Below are positions 8,322 to 16,636 of a stretch of 64,000 nt of DNA, in pieces. This DNA is from Pseudomonadota bacterium (lineage in GTDB: Bacteria > Pseudomonadota > Alphaproteobacteria > Rhizobiales > Rhizobiaceae): the NCBI GenBank assembly GCA_023399465.1, contig JAEWPB010000058.1, positions 1 through 64,000 of the forward strand, written 5' to 3'. The translations under genes were made by a program, and so were the position numbers. The stretch's first letter is position 1. Every line of letters starts with the position of its first letter. Under the pieces are notes generated by a model, which did no database searches, had not been told where the DNA came from, and worked only from the letters and a program-made list of their open reading frames with translations.

Positions 8322-9335
8322 ATGGCAGCGTCAAGTCGGAACCCGCGTTCCGGTAGCGTCAGAAAGTTCTGGTTGCTTGGCACCGGCGTCGTCGCCGCCG
8401 TCGCCCTCTACACCGCAGGCTGGTTCTATGCCGCCAATCAGCTGCAATCGCGCCTCGCCACCGTCCTCGGCCAGGATCATGCCAACGGCGTATCGGTCGA
8501 TTGCCCGGACATGGAGTTCCGTGGCTATCCGTTCAGGATCGGCCTGTTCTGCTCGAAAGTGACTGTCGACGACGGTCCGAACGGCATATCGGCGACTTTC
8601 GGCCCGCTGCGGTCCGCCGCGCAGGTCTATGCCCCCTGGCGGGCGGTATGGGAAATGGATGGCCCCGCCGAAGTGCGCGCCGCTCCAGGCCTGACCGTTT
8701 CGGCAGATTGGGACCGGCTGCAGTCGAGCCTTCGCGCCGGCTTTGGCGGCATCGACCAGACCTCGCTTCTGGTGGAGGGAGTAACGGCAAGCCTGATCTC
8801 CGCCTTCACGACCCCGAAGCTCGACCTCAACGTCAAGCGCGGCGAGGTGCACCTGCGGCGCAACGGCGCCGACATGGACGCCGCACTGCTGTTCGAAGCG
8901 GCCAACGCCAGGATCGAGGACGACCCGCGGCAATTGCCGACGCTTTCGGGCAGCGCTGACCTGACGCTGGTGGACAAGGCCGAGTTCATGAGTGGCCGCG
9001 ACGAGACCGGTACCGGACCCTATGGCATGAAGGGCGAAATGCGCCGCCTCGTCGTCGATCTCGGCGATGGACGGATCGTCACCGTATCCGGGCCGTTCTC
9101 GATCAACGACCAGGGCCTGATCTCAGGCAAGTTCCACGTCGAGATCGAGAAGATCAAGGGCTGGCAGGATGCCATCGCCGCGGCCTTCCCGGAGGGCGAA
9201 AAGAACGTCAAGCTCGCGAGTTCGCTGCTGAAGAGCCTCGCTAGCGGCAAGGACGACGTGAGCGTCGACCTCAAGGTCACGGATGGCGTCGTCACCCTGA
9301 GCTTCATTCCGATCGGCTTCATTCCGCCGATCTGA
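8322..9335 (+). CDS. DUF2125 domain protein, membrane-anchored
   Basis: A 337-residue protein with a short basic N-terminus, one membrane segment (FWLLGTGVVAAVALYTAGWFY, about residues 15-35) and a long beta-rich extracytoplasmic region. The motif VDCPDMEFRGYPFRIGLFCS (about 60-80) is the hallmark of DUF2125. No enzymatic motif is visible and the function is unknown. The start at 8322 was chosen because the longer frame would overlap the divergent cyclotransferase gene by over 100 bases. It stops 6 bases before the convergent tyrC gene. Confidence 0.8.
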   Translation: MAASSRNPRSGSVRKFWLLGTGVVAAVALYTAGWFYAANQLQSRLATVLGQDHANGVSVDCPDMEFRGYPFRIGLFCSKVTVDDGPNGISATFGPLRSAAQVYAPWRAVWEMDGPAEVRAAPGLTVSADWDRLQSSLRAGFGGIDQTSLLVEGVTASLISAFTTPKLDLNVKRGEVHLRRNGADMDAALLFEAANARIEDDPRQLPTLSGSADLTLVDKAEFMSGRDETGTGPYGMKGEMRRLVVDLGDGRIVTVSGPFSINDQGLISGKFHVEIEKIKGWQDAIAAAFPEGEKNVKLASSLLKSLASGKDDVSVDLKVTDGVVTLSFIPIGFIPPI

Positions 9336-9341
9336 AGAACG

Positions 9342-10274
9342 TCAGTCGGCCTTCGGATCGAGTGCGTGGCGGCCGAAATCGGGCGCCTCGACATCCTGGC
9401 CGGCCTCGATGATCGAGCGGCGGATGGCACGGGTGCGGGTGAAGAGGTCGAAGAGCTTGTCGCCGTCGCCCCAGCGGATAGCCCGCTGCAACGACGCCAG
9501 ATCCTCGGAAAAGCGCGACAGCATTTCGAGGATCGCATCGCGGTTGTGCAGGCAGACGTCGCGCCACATCGTCGGATCGGATGCCGCCAGACGGGTGAAA
9601 TCGCGAAAGCCGGATGCCGAATACTTGATGACTTCCGATTCCGTTACCGTCTGCAGGTCGTCGGCCGTGCCGACGATGTTGTAGGCGATGATGTGCGGCA
9701 GGTGCGAAACGATGGCCAGCACCTTGTCGTGATGCTCGGGGTCCATCTGGTCGACCTTGGAGCCGAGCGCTTCCCAGAAACCCATCAACCGGGCCAGGGC
9801 GTCCTGATCGGTGCCTTCGACCGGGGTGAAGATGCACCAGCGTCCGCGGAAAAGGCCGTTGAAACCGGCGTCCGGACCGGATTTTTCCGTGCCCGCCAGG
9901 GGGTGGCCGGGAATGAAATGGACGTTGTCGGGCATATGCGGTTGCATCTGGGCAATGACCGACGCCTTGGTCGAGCCGACGTCCGTGACGATCGCACCCG
10001 GCTTCAGATGGGCGGCGATTTCCTTGGCGACGCTTTCCGACGCGCCGACAGGAACGGAGACGATGACCAGGTCGGCATCCTTCACCGCATCGGCAGCGGA
10101 ACTCACATAGCGGTCGCCGAGCCCCAGTTCCTCGGCACGCTTCAGCGTTGCCTCACTGCGGCTCGAGATCACGACTTCGCCGGCCAGTCCGAGTTCGCGG
10201 ACGCCGCGCGCGATGGAGGAACCGATCAGGCCGATACCGATCAGCGCGATCCGGTCGAAATGAATATTGCTCAT
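9342..10274 (-). CDS. tyrC: prephenate/arogenate dehydrogenase
   Basis: A 310-residue NAD(P)-dependent oxidoreductase of tyrosine synthesis, forming 4-hydroxyphenylpyruvate from prephenate and/or tyrosine from arogenate. The Rossmann motif GIGLIGSSIARG lies at about residues 11-22. The catalytic His segment is FIPGHPLAGTEKSG (about 115-128) and the helical dimerisation domain follows. No ACT or chorismate mutase domain is attached, as in the short alphaproteobacterial form. The ATG at 10274 overlaps the hisC stop codon as ATGA, so the two are translationally coupled, a typical rhizobial hisC-tyrC arrangement. Substrate preference cannot be read from the sequence. Confidence 0.9.
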   Translation of the reverse strand: MSNIHFDRIALIGIGLIGSSIARGVRELGLAGEVVISSRSEATLKRAEELGLGDRYVSSAADAVKDADLVIVSVPVGASESVAKEIAAHLKPGAIVTDVGSTKASVIAQMQPHMPDNVHFIPGHPLAGTEKSGPDAGFNGLFRGRWCIFTPVEGTDQDALARLMGFWEALGSKVDQMDPEHHDKVLAIVSHLPHIIAYNIVGTADDLQTVTESEVIKYSASGFRDFTRLAASDPTMWRDVCLHNRDAILEMLSRFSEDLASLQRAIRWGDGDKLFDLFTRTRAIRRSIIEAGQDVEAPDFGRHALDPKAD

Positions 10275-11380
10275 GCCCTGCGACCCATAAACTCGCCCAG
10301 CGACTCGATGACGCCACGGTTGGCTTCTTCCGTGCCGATACTCATGCGCAGGGCGTTGGCGAACCCGTAGCCGCGCACTGCGCGGAGGATGTAACCGCGG
10401 CTGGTGAGAAACTCGTCCGCTTCTGCTGCCCGCTTGCCGTCGACATCGGGGAAGTGAATGAGGACGAAGTTGGCGACCGAGGGCGTGACCTTGAGACCGA
10501 TCGATTCCAGCGCCACCGTCAGCTTGTCGAGCCAAAGGTTGTTGTGGGCGACGGCGCCTTCGATGAAGGCCTGATCGCGCACCGCGGCTGCGCCGGCGGC
10601 GATCGCCGGAGCGTTGAGGTTGAACGGCCCGCGTACCCGGTTCAGCGCGTCGATGATGGCAGCCGGTCCGTAGATCCAGCCGATGCGAAGCGCGGCGAGA
10701 CCATAGGCCTTGGAAAAGGTCCGCGTCATCACGACGTTTTGCGACGACGACACCAGCTCGACGCCGGCCTCATAGTCGTTGCGGCGGACATATTCGGCAT
10801 AGGCGGCATCGAGCACGAGCAGCACGTTCTTCGGCAGGGCCGCGTGCAGACGGCGGATCTCGGCGACCGGAACATAGGTGCCGGTCGGGTTGCCGGGATT
10901 GGCGATGAACACCATCTTGGTCTTCGGCGTCACGGCCGCGAGGATCGCATCGACATCGACGTGGCACTCGCGCTCTTTCACCGTGACCGGAGTAGCGCCC
11001 GCGGCCAGAATCTGGATCTTGTAGACGAGGAAGCCGTGCTCGGTGATGATGGCTTCATCCCCGGCGCCGAGATAGACGTGGCAAAGCAGGCCGAGCAGTT
11101 CGTCTGAACCGTTGCCGCACAGGATATTGGCGACGTTCAGTCCATGGACCGAGCCGATCGCCTCGCGAAGTTCCAGCGCCTGGCCGTCCGGGTAGCGCTC
11201 GAGCTGGTCGGCGGTGAGGCGGAACGCCTCGATTGCCTTCGGGCTCGCGCCGAGCGGGGATTCGTTCGAGGAAAGCTTGAACACCCGCGCGACACCGGGA
11301 GCATGTTCCTTGCCGGGCACATAGGCGGCAATATCCAGAATACCCGGGCGCGGAACAGGCTGGTTCATCTCAATGCTCAT
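10271..11380 (-). CDS. hisC: histidinol-phosphate aminotransferase
   Basis: This 369-residue PLP fold-type I aminotransferase converts histidinol phosphate and 2-oxoglutarate to imidazole-acetol phosphate and glutamate. Visible motifs are LSSNESPLGASP near residue 32, CGNGSDELLGLL (about 89), the FIANPGNPTGTYV loop, the LVLDAAYAEY acidic residue, the catalytic lysine in TRTFSKAYGLAALRIGW (about 225-241) and the C-terminal arginine segment FANALRMSIGT. Enzymes of this group often also transaminate aromatic precursors, which suits the coupling with tyrC. The long N-terminus (MSIEMNQPVPRPGI) matches rhizobial HisC. Confidence 0.9.
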   Translation of the reverse strand: MSIEMNQPVPRPGILDIAAYVPGKEHAPGVARVFKLSSNESPLGASPKAIEAFRLTADQLERYPDGQALELREAIGSVHGLNVANILCGNGSDELLGLLCHVYLGAGDEAIITEHGFLVYKIQILAAGATPVTVKERECHVDVDAILAAVTPKTKMVFIANPGNPTGTYVPVAEIRRLHAALPKNVLLVLDAAYAEYVRRNDYEAGVELVSSSQNVVMTRTFSKAYGLAALRIGWIYGPAAIIDALNRVRGPFNLNAPAIAAGAAAVRDQAFIEGAVAHNNLWLDKLTVALESIGLKVTPSVANFVLIHFPDVDGKRAAEADEFLTSRGYILRAVRGYGFANALRMSIGTEEANRGVIESLGEFMGRRA

Positions 11381-11488
11381 CGGATCGACCTTCAGGATCC
11401 GGGCGTGCGCCCGGCGTGTTTTCGTGGTCCTGTGGCATTAAAGGGGAATGCGGGTTTTGTCGAGGGCAGAGCGGGGCTCGCCAGTCGC

Positions 11489-12244
11489 TCAGCTATCCTT
11501 CCTGATCGCCGTTCGCGTGGTGGGAACACCCTGCGGCGCCAGCACCGGAACGAACACCCGGCGGGAGGCCCGCGCGGCAACCGGTAGCCCCTGATAGAGC
11601 CGCTTTTGCGCCTCGACGACGATCACGCCCGAGAAGACCGGCCAGAAGGTACGCCCAAGCCGTTCGAAGGCGCTGCGAAGGCGCAGAACCATGCGCAGCT
11701 TCGACGGCGGGAAGAACAGCGCTTCCGCCGTCGCGCCGGGCGTGAAGTTGGTCTCGCGCAACAGCGCCGTCAGCTGTCCGCGCGAATAGGGCCGTCCGGA
11801 TCCGAACGGCGTATGCTCCATGCGCGCCCAGACGCCGCGACGGTTCGGCACGACGATGACCAGCCGACCCCCGGGAGCAAGGACGCGCCACAGTTCCTTC
11901 AGCGTCTCACGCGGGTTTTCGGCAAATTCCAGCGAGTGCACCATCAGCACCCGGTCGATGGACGAATCCGGAAGCGGCAACTCCTCGTCGAAGATCAGGG
12001 CGGTGGAGGACAGTTCACCGACCGGCCAGTTCACCGCCCCCTGCCCTGCTGGCATGAAGGCAAACGTCCTTTCGGTATCGCCGCGAAAGCGATCGAGATA
12101 AGGCACGGCATAGCCCAGCCCCACGAGGCGCTCTTCCGGCAGGCGCGCCCAGAGCGACGACAGCGCCATGACGATGGAATGCTCCGCGAATTGCCCGAGT
12201 TCGGAATGATAAAACTGGCGGAGATCGACGATATCGGTGTGCAT
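11489..12244 (-). CDS. class I SAM-dependent methyltransferase (Methyltransf_11 type)
   Basis: A 251-residue protein. Its Rossmann-like region includes a degenerate motif I (RLVGLGYAVPYLDRF), a motif with PLPDSSIDRVLMVHSLEF that matches the PFxxxxFDxV block, and LKELWRVLAPGGRLVIVVPNRRG, the classical motif III region. The substrate is unknown. The normal start is the ATG at 12244 (MHTDIVDLRQFYHSE); upstream in-frame sequence runs across the divergent gloB promoter and was excluded. The glyoxalase-II gene starts 88 bases away on the other strand, an arrangement common in rhizobia. Confidence 0.82.
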   Translation of the reverse strand: MHTDIVDLRQFYHSELGQFAEHSIVMALSSLWARLPEERLVGLGYAVPYLDRFRGDTERTFAFMPAGQGAVNWPVGELSSTALIFDEELPLPDSSIDRVLMVHSLEFAENPRETLKELWRVLAPGGRLVIVVPNRRGVWARMEHTPFGSGRPYSRGQLTALLRETNFTPGATAEALFFPPSKLRMVLRLRSAFERLGRTFWPVFSGVIVVEAQKRLYQGLPVAARASRRVFVPVLAPQGVPTTRTAIRKDS

Positions 12245-12332
12245 TTTCCGGATGTTAGCAGCCGGGCGTTGGACTTCAAGGCCGAAGCCGCTACATTTGC
12301 CGGAAGCAAAGCAACCAGAGAGCGTTTGAGCC

Positions 12333-13103
12333 ATGGTACCATTGGAAATAGAGGTATTTCTCTGCCGCACGGATAACTTCGGCGTGCTGCTGCATGATCC
12401 GCGAACGGGAGAAACGGCCTCGATCGATGCGCCTGAGGCAGGCCCGATCATCGCGGCGGCGGACCGTCGCGGCTGGGAGATCAGCCATATCTTCACGACC
12501 CACCACCACGGCGACCATGTCGACGCCAACCTGGCGCTTAAGGAACATTACGGCTGCGAAATCATCGGCCCGGTCAACGAGGCGGTGGCAATCCCGGGCC
12601 TCGACCGCGCCGTCGGCGATGGCGATCGCTTCGAATTTGCCGAACGGCCCGTTGCCGTCATCGGCACGCCCGGCCATACCGCCGGCCATATCTGCTATCA
12701 CCTGCCCGACGACAAGCTGCTCTTTGCCGCCGACACCCTGTTCGCGCTCGGCTGCGGCCGGCTTTTCGAAAGGCCCGCAGCCGACATGTGGCACTCGCTG
12801 CAGAAGCTTGCCGCGCTGCCGGACGAGACCGCCGTCTATTTCGGCCACGAGTACACGCTCGCAAACGCCCGCTTCGCCCTCACCATCGACCCCGACAACC
12901 AGAGACTGAAAACGCGGGCCGCCGAGATTGAAGCGCTGCGTGCCGCAGGACGCTTCACCATCCCCACCACCATCGGACTGGAGAAGGAAACCAATCCCTT
13001 CCTGCGCCCCGGCGATCCGGATATCCGCCGCCGCCTGGGGATGGAAACCCGAAGCGACGAGGAGGTCTTTGCCGAAATCCGCCGACGCAAGGACAGTTTC
13101 TGA
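12333..13103 (+). CDS. gloB: hydroxyacylglutathione hydrolase (glyoxalase II)
   Basis: This 256-residue metallo-beta-lactamase-fold enzyme hydrolyses S-lactoylglutathione to D-lactate and glutathione, the second step of methylglyoxal detoxification. The binuclear metal motif TTHHHGDHVDAN (about residues 55-66), the downstream His in GTPGHTAGH, the bridging Asp in LFAADTLFALGCGR and the C-terminal FGHEYTLAN motif are all present. The length is standard for GloB. The stop overlaps the ATG of the cupin gene by one base (TGATG), so the two form an operon. Confidence 0.92.
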   Translation: MVPLEIEVFLCRTDNFGVLLHDPRTGETASIDAPEAGPIIAAADRRGWEISHIFTTHHHGDHVDANLALKEHYGCEIIGPVNEAVAIPGLDRAVGDGDRFEFAERPVAVIGTPGHTAGHICYHLPDDKLLFAADTLFALGCGRLFERPAADMWHSLQKLAALPDETAVYFGHEYTLANARFALTIDPDNQRLKTRAAEIEALRAAGRFTIPTTIGLEKETNPFLRPGDPDIRRRLGMETRSDEEVFAEIRRRKDSF

Positions 13104-13534
13104 TGACTCCGAAGGAAATCATCCGGGAGCTCGGGATGGAGCGACATCCCGAGGGCGGCTGGTACGTCCAGACCTTCCGCGACGTCGAAGGCGGTGCCCG
13201 CGGCCACTCGACCGCCATCTACTACCTGCTCGAGGAAGGCGAACGCTCCCATTGGCATCGCGTGCACGATGCCGCGGAAGTCTGGCACTACTATGCCGGC
13301 GCACCGCTGGCACTCCACCGCTCGGCAGACGGCGTGACCTCAGAAACGTTGACACTCGGCCCCGACCTTAGGCTCGGCGAGCGGCCACAGATCATCATTC
13401 CGGCGAACTGGTGGCAAGCGGCCGAAACGCTCGGCCACTTCACCCTGGTCGGTTGCACCGTGGCACCCGGCTTCGAGTTTTCGAGCTTCGAGATGGCGCC
13501 GCCCGGCTGGAAGCCATCCGGAGCGCGAGGCTAG
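13103..13534 (+). CDS. cupin domain protein (DUF985)
   Basis: A 143-residue single-domain cupin of the DUF985 type. It carries the family start MTPKEIIRELGMERHPEGGWY, the strand YYLLEEGERSHWHRVHDAAEVWHYYAG that brings the His metal ligands, and PANWWQAAE with VGCTVAPGFEFSSFEM toward the end. The biochemical role is unknown; family members are suspected sugar-binding or isomerase-like proteins. It is coupled to gloB by a one-base overlap. Its 3' end overlaps that of the convergent lysoplasmalogenase-like gene by 4 bases. Confidence 0.82.
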   Translation: MTPKEIIRELGMERHPEGGWYVQTFRDVEGGARGHSTAIYYLLEEGERSHWHRVHDAAEVWHYYAGAPLALHRSADGVTSETLTLGPDLRLGERPQIIIPANWWQAAETLGHFTLVGCTVAPGFEFSSFEMAPPGWKPSGARG

Positions 13535-14175
13535 AAGCCGATCAGCGCCAGCGTCAGGACAAGCTGTGCGGTGTAGTAACTTGCCCATACGAAGATCGCC
13601 GCCATGCTTGCGATCCGGCTGTCGGGCGAAAACACGAAAATCCGCAACGCCAGCGCCGTATCCGAGAGCATGAAGATGATGGCGCCGACGAAAATCGTCG
13701 CATCCTCGAGCATCAGCGCCGTCACTGCCATGGCGACGATCACGGTGATATAGGCCATGACCGGCAGGACGAGATTGCCGACCGGCCGACGAAGCCTCAG
13801 GGCCATGCCGAGGCCCAGCGCAATGACGGCGACTGCGGCCAGCCATCGCCATGGCTCCAGGGTCAGCAGCCCCGGAGCCGCCGCCGACAGGAAAAGCGCG
13901 ATATAGGCGACATGGGCCAGGAGGAACGACGACAGGCCGCCGAGAAGCGGCGCGTCGCCCTCATAGGCGAGAAATGCGTCGCCCAGGGCGCTGAGCAGCA
14001 GCGCCAGCACCAGCAGAGCCGGGCCGCCCGCCATGGCTGCATAGAACGCGAGCAGCAGGATCGGCAGCGTCTTGCAGACGGTGCGCAATGTCCCCGGCGT
14101 ATCGCCGACATATCTGAGGTAGCCGATTCCGAGCAGGCCGGATACGGCAAGTGTCGCAAATTGTACCTCGATCAC
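13531..14175 (-). CDS. YhhN/lysoplasmalogenase-like membrane protein
   Basis: A 214-residue, very hydrophobic protein with about eight membrane segments. The YhhN signatures are KTLPILLLAFYA, LLLSALGDAFLAYEG and FMLSDTALALRIF, whose acidic residues are conserved in the family. Human TMEM86B, a YhhN homologue, is a lysoplasmalogenase, but bacteria without plasmalogens must use another substrate. The start is placed at a GTG (14175) with GGGGGAG directly upstream; the longer frame would begin inside the preceding DMT gene. It probably forms an operon with that gene. Confidence 0.75.
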   Translation of the reverse strand: MIEVQFATLAVSGLLGIGYLRYVGDTPGTLRTVCKTLPILLLAFYAAMAGGPALLVLALLLSALGDAFLAYEGDAPLLGGLSSFLLAHVAYIALFLSAAAPGLLTLEPWRWLAAVAVIALGLGMALRLRRPVGNLVLPVMAYITVIVAMAVTALMLEDATIFVGAIIFMLSDTALALRIFVFSPDSRIASMAAIFVWASYYTAQLVLTLALIGF

Positions 14176-14206
14176 GTCTCCCCCTTCGTGCTCGAAAGTT
14201 TTTCCC

Positions 14207-15091
14207 CTAACTCGTCTCGGCGGCGCTCTTCCTGGTCTGGAACATGTCGCGGGCACCGAGCACCGCACCACCGGTCACCAGCAAGCAGGCGATTGCGATC
14301 CCCCAGTTCGGCTCCCCGAACCCGAAGAGCAACAGGATGAGCGTCGACAGCAGCGGCGCAGCATAGCTCGCCGCACCGAGAATCTGAATATCCCCGTTCT
14401 TGACGCCGTAGTCCCATGCATAGAAGGCCGCGCCGACGGGCAGCAGGCCGAGGCCGGCAACGGCCGCCCATTCAGTGGCCGCCTGCGGCCAGACCGTCTG
14501 CTCAAGGAAGAGATGGCAGATGAACGACAGGATGGCGGTCGCCAGGCAGAAGCCGGTGACGACATCGGTCGAGACCGCGTCGAAGCGCCGCGACAGCAGC
14601 GAATATCCGGCCCAGGTGAAAGCGCAGAGGAATGCGGCACCATAGCCGACCGCATAGGCGCTCTCGAAATTCAGGCCGTTGCGGCCGACGATCAATGCGG
14701 TACCGCTGAGACCCGCAAGCGCGCCCAGAACGTGGTACCAGCGCAGGCGTTCACCCGGAAGCATGGCCGAACCGACGACAATCAGCAGCGGCCAGAGATA
14801 GGCGATCAGGCCGGCCTCGACAGCCGGCGCATTCCGGAGCGCGGTAAAATAAAGAAAGTGATAGCCGAACAGACCCGCAATGCCGGTGATCCAGACCTTG
14901 GCCGGCTGCTTCAGCAAAGCCAGTCGTTCGGGACGCAGCGCAAGCACGACGATCCCCGGCAGACTGCCGATCGCGAAGCACACCGCGGTGAGCTGGAATG
15001 GTGGCATCTTGCCGGAGGCGGCCGTGAACAGGGCCAGGAACGACCACATGAGAATGGCCGAGAAGCCGATGATTGTTGCCCGAGCCTTCAA
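14207..15091 (-). CDS. EamA/DMT family transporter (YddG-like)
   Basis: This 294-residue protein has ten hydrophobic segments in two EamA repeats, the drug/metabolite transporter layout. LMWSFLALFTAASG near the start, FHFLYFTALRNAPAVEAGLIAYLWPLL-type motifs in repeat one and YGVKNGDIQILGAASYAAPLLSTL in repeat two resemble YddG, the aromatic amino acid exporter branch. Export of aromatic amino acids or a related metabolite is therefore likely, but substrate prediction within DMT transporters is poor. It is transcribed away from the DUF3108 side and followed by the YhhN-like gene 31 bases on. Confidence 0.75.
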   Translation of the reverse strand: MKARATIIGFSAILMWSFLALFTAASGKMPPFQLTAVCFAIGSLPGIVVLALRPERLALLKQPAKVWITGIAGLFGYHFLYFTALRNAPAVEAGLIAYLWPLLIVVGSAMLPGERLRWYHVLGALAGLSGTALIVGRNGLNFESAYAVGYGAAFLCAFTWAGYSLLSRRFDAVSTDVVTGFCLATAILSFICHLFLEQTVWPQAATEWAAVAGLGLLPVGAAFYAWDYGVKNGDIQILGAASYAAPLLSTLILLLFGFGEPNWGIAIACLLVTGGAVLGARDMFQTRKSAAETS

Positions 15092-15205
15092 ACTATTCCC
15101 CCCGCTTCTGCACGCGCTCTGCAGTCACGCGACCGGTGCACGAGGGTTACCTCCCTCAGCGTCGCTCCGACGACATCCCTGGCCGAGGGACTGCATGCCT
15201 CAAGA

Positions 15206-15976
15206 CTATTGCCCGAACTTTACCGCCGAAATCGATAGCGGCCCGAAATCCGTCGGGATCCGGACATAGACCGGAGCATATACATTGACCGCATCGGCCT
15301 TGGCAAACCAGATCTCCATGTTGCTCAGCTTGGCGAGGTAGTTGATATCCTTGCGACCTTTGCGAAAACCTGCTTTCGGCACGAACCGCACACTGCAGAC
15401 GATCGCCTGCGTCTTCACGCCCCCGGCCGTGTAGGTCTTCTCCCCCTTGGGAGCGAGGACGAGGTCCATTCGCGTCTCGCCATCGAAGATCGGCAGGGTC
15501 GAGGGGCAGACCTTGGAATCCCCCGGGAAGATCACCCCGGAGATCGGGTCGAGCACGCGACGAAGATCCTTTGCCGTCACCGGCACCCAGTTGCGCGGGC
15601 GCCGCGGTTCCGGCCGCGTCGACGTCGAGGTCACGTTGCCGTTGCGGAAATTGACCTCGTACAGGCGGTTGCGCTTGCCCTTGGTGTAGGACAACACATA
15701 TTGATGCGCCTGCAGCTTTTCCTTGTTCATGGTGCCGCGCACCGATGTTTGTGCGGAAATCGATGTGATGATGTTGGCGATACCGGCCGACTTGACGGTG
15801 CCTGAGATGGCGTAGTTCTTGTTGTCGACGGTCGTCGAGAACGACGCCCGCGCGATCGGCAGCCCCGACAGCGTCACGCTGTATTCGGTCTTGTGCCGAA
15901 CCTCGGCCGCCGCCCCGGAAGCCAGAGCAGCGGCAAACACCGTGCCGAGAACCAAATACCGCCCGAAATGCACCAT
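15206..15976 (-). CDS. DUF3108 family exported protein
   Basis: A 256-residue protein with a signal peptide (RYLVLGTVFAAALASGAAAEV). The mature part is mostly beta-strand, with EYSVTLSGLPIARASFSTTVDNKNYAISGTV at the start; such lipid-carrier-like repeats are typical of DUF3108. It is predicted to be periplasmic. No enzymatic residues are apparent and the function is unknown. The intergenic region upstream is shared with the divergent rpmB promoter and contains an 8-base-pair inverted repeat. Confidence 0.8.
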   Translation of the reverse strand: MVHFGRYLVLGTVFAAALASGAAAEVRHKTEYSVTLSGLPIARASFSTTVDNKNYAISGTVKSAGIANIITSISAQTSVRGTMNKEKLQAHQYVLSYTKGKRNRLYEVNFRNGNVTSTSTRPEPRRPRNWVPVTAKDLRRVLDPISGVIFPGDSKVCPSTLPIFDGETRMDLVLAPKGEKTYTAGGVKTQAIVCSVRFVPKAGFRKGRKDINYLAKLSNMEIWFAKADAVNVYAPVYVRIPTDFGPLSISAVKFGQ

Positions 15977-16040
15977 TTCGACTTGCCTTTTCTTCGCTGG
16001 CGAGGGATTAACATCGTCAGGTTCTTTATCTTGCTTTCAA

Positions 16041-16059
16041 TTCTCCTCCTAGAGGAGAA
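16041..16059. repeat. inverted repeat in the DUF3108/rpmB intergenic region
   Basis: TTCTCCTC and GAGGAGAA form a perfect 8-base inverted repeat around a 3-base centre, 65-83 bases upstream of the DUF3108 start codon. It could be an operator or a hairpin; nothing else ties it to a regulator. Confidence 0.4.
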
Positions 16060-16105
16060 AAGCAGCAGGTTTTTGGCAGAATCGTTCCGCCGGCAAAGGT
16101 TAGGC

Positions 16106-16134
16106 TTGACGCGGTCGGAGTCACTGACTATAGA
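16106..16134 (+). promoter_or_regulatory. sigma-70-type promoter of rpmB
   Basis: TTGACG (16106-16111) and TATAGA (16129-16134) are separated by exactly 17 bases. Both boxes are close to consensus, as expected for a ribosomal protein gene. Transcription would start near 16141, leaving a leader of about 84 bases. Confidence 0.65.
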
Positions 16135-16224
16135 ACCGCAACTTTCCAATAATGGCCAGTTGGATTGAAGGCCGGGTGTGTTCCGGTTGGTCGGTCTGAT
16201 GGCGCAGAACAATAGGTGTTTCAT

Positions 16225-16515
16225 ATGTCCCGCATGTGCGAATTGACCGGCAAGGGCGTCCAGTCGGGCAACAATGTCAGCCACGCCAACAACAAGACGA
16301 AGCGCAAGTTCCTTCCGAACCTGTGCAACGTAACGCTGATTTCCGACGCTCTCGGCCAGCGTTTTCGTCTTCGCGTCTCGGCTGCAGCACTGCGCTCGGT
16401 CGAACATCGTGGCGGCCTTGACGCGTTCCTGATCAAGTCCAGCGAAAACGAACTGAGCATGCGCGCTCGTCTGCTGCGTCGCCAGATCGTCAAGAAGGCT
16501 GCCGAAGCCGCATAA
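16225..16515 (+). CDS. rpmB: 50S ribosomal protein L28
   Basis: A 96-residue, highly basic protein of the large ribosomal subunit. The L28 start MSRMCELTGKGVQSGNNVSHANNKTKR is near-identical to other alphaproteobacterial L28 proteins, followed by RKFLPNLCNVTLISD and the VSAAALRSVEHRGGLD tail segment. The ATG at 16225 was chosen over one three codons upstream because the family begins MSR. It is monocistronic in appearance: its own promoter lies upstream and a strong hairpin lies 28 bases downstream. Rhizobial L28 keeps no zinc-binding CxxC pairs, and none are seen here. Confidence 0.95.
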   Translation: MSRMCELTGKGVQSGNNVSHANNKTKRKFLPNLCNVTLISDALGQRFRLRVSAAALRSVEHRGGLDAFLIKSSENELSMRARLLRRQIVKKAAEAA

Positions 16516-16542
16516 GGCTTCGCGCATCACATCGCTATCGGC

Positions 16543-16582
16543 GCAAAAGGCTTGCACGGATCAACCCGGACAAGCCTTTTGC
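16543..16582 (+). terminator. rpmB terminator hairpin
   Basis: GCAAAAGGCTTG and CAAGCCTTTTGC form a perfect 12-base-pair stem with a 16-base loop. The T run lies inside the right arm (CCTTTTGCTTT), so the A:T end of the stem faces the U-rich tract as in intrinsic terminators. Some readthrough into yhhQ is possible. Confidence 0.7.
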
Positions 16583-16605
16583 TTTGACCGGTACCGCTCC
16601 CGCAA

Positions 16606-16636
16606 CTGGTGGCATCTCCCAGGGTAAAAAAAATGC
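16606..16636 (+). promoter_or_regulatory. candidate preQ1-I-type pseudoknot riboswitch for yhhQ
   Basis: CTGG (16606-16609) pairs with CCAG (16619-16622) as P1, and an A-rich tail GGTAAAAAAA follows. Loop bases GCAT (16612-16615) can pair with ATGC (16633-16636), which contains the yhhQ start codon, giving an H-type pseudoknot that hides the AUG. A T directly after the P1 5' strand and a C directly before the P1 3' strand occupy the positions that contact preQ1 in the Thermoanaerobacter tengcongensis riboswitch. The downstream gene transports queuosine precursors, the classical target. P1 is only 4 base pairs, so the call is tentative. Confidence 0.45.

Noticed and set aside
11400..11416. CCGGGC-GTGC-GCCCGG hairpin upstream of hisC as a riboswitch or attenuator
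   Set aside because: A single short GC palindrome with no leader peptide rich in His codons and no T run on the hisC strand; too common in GC-rich DNA.
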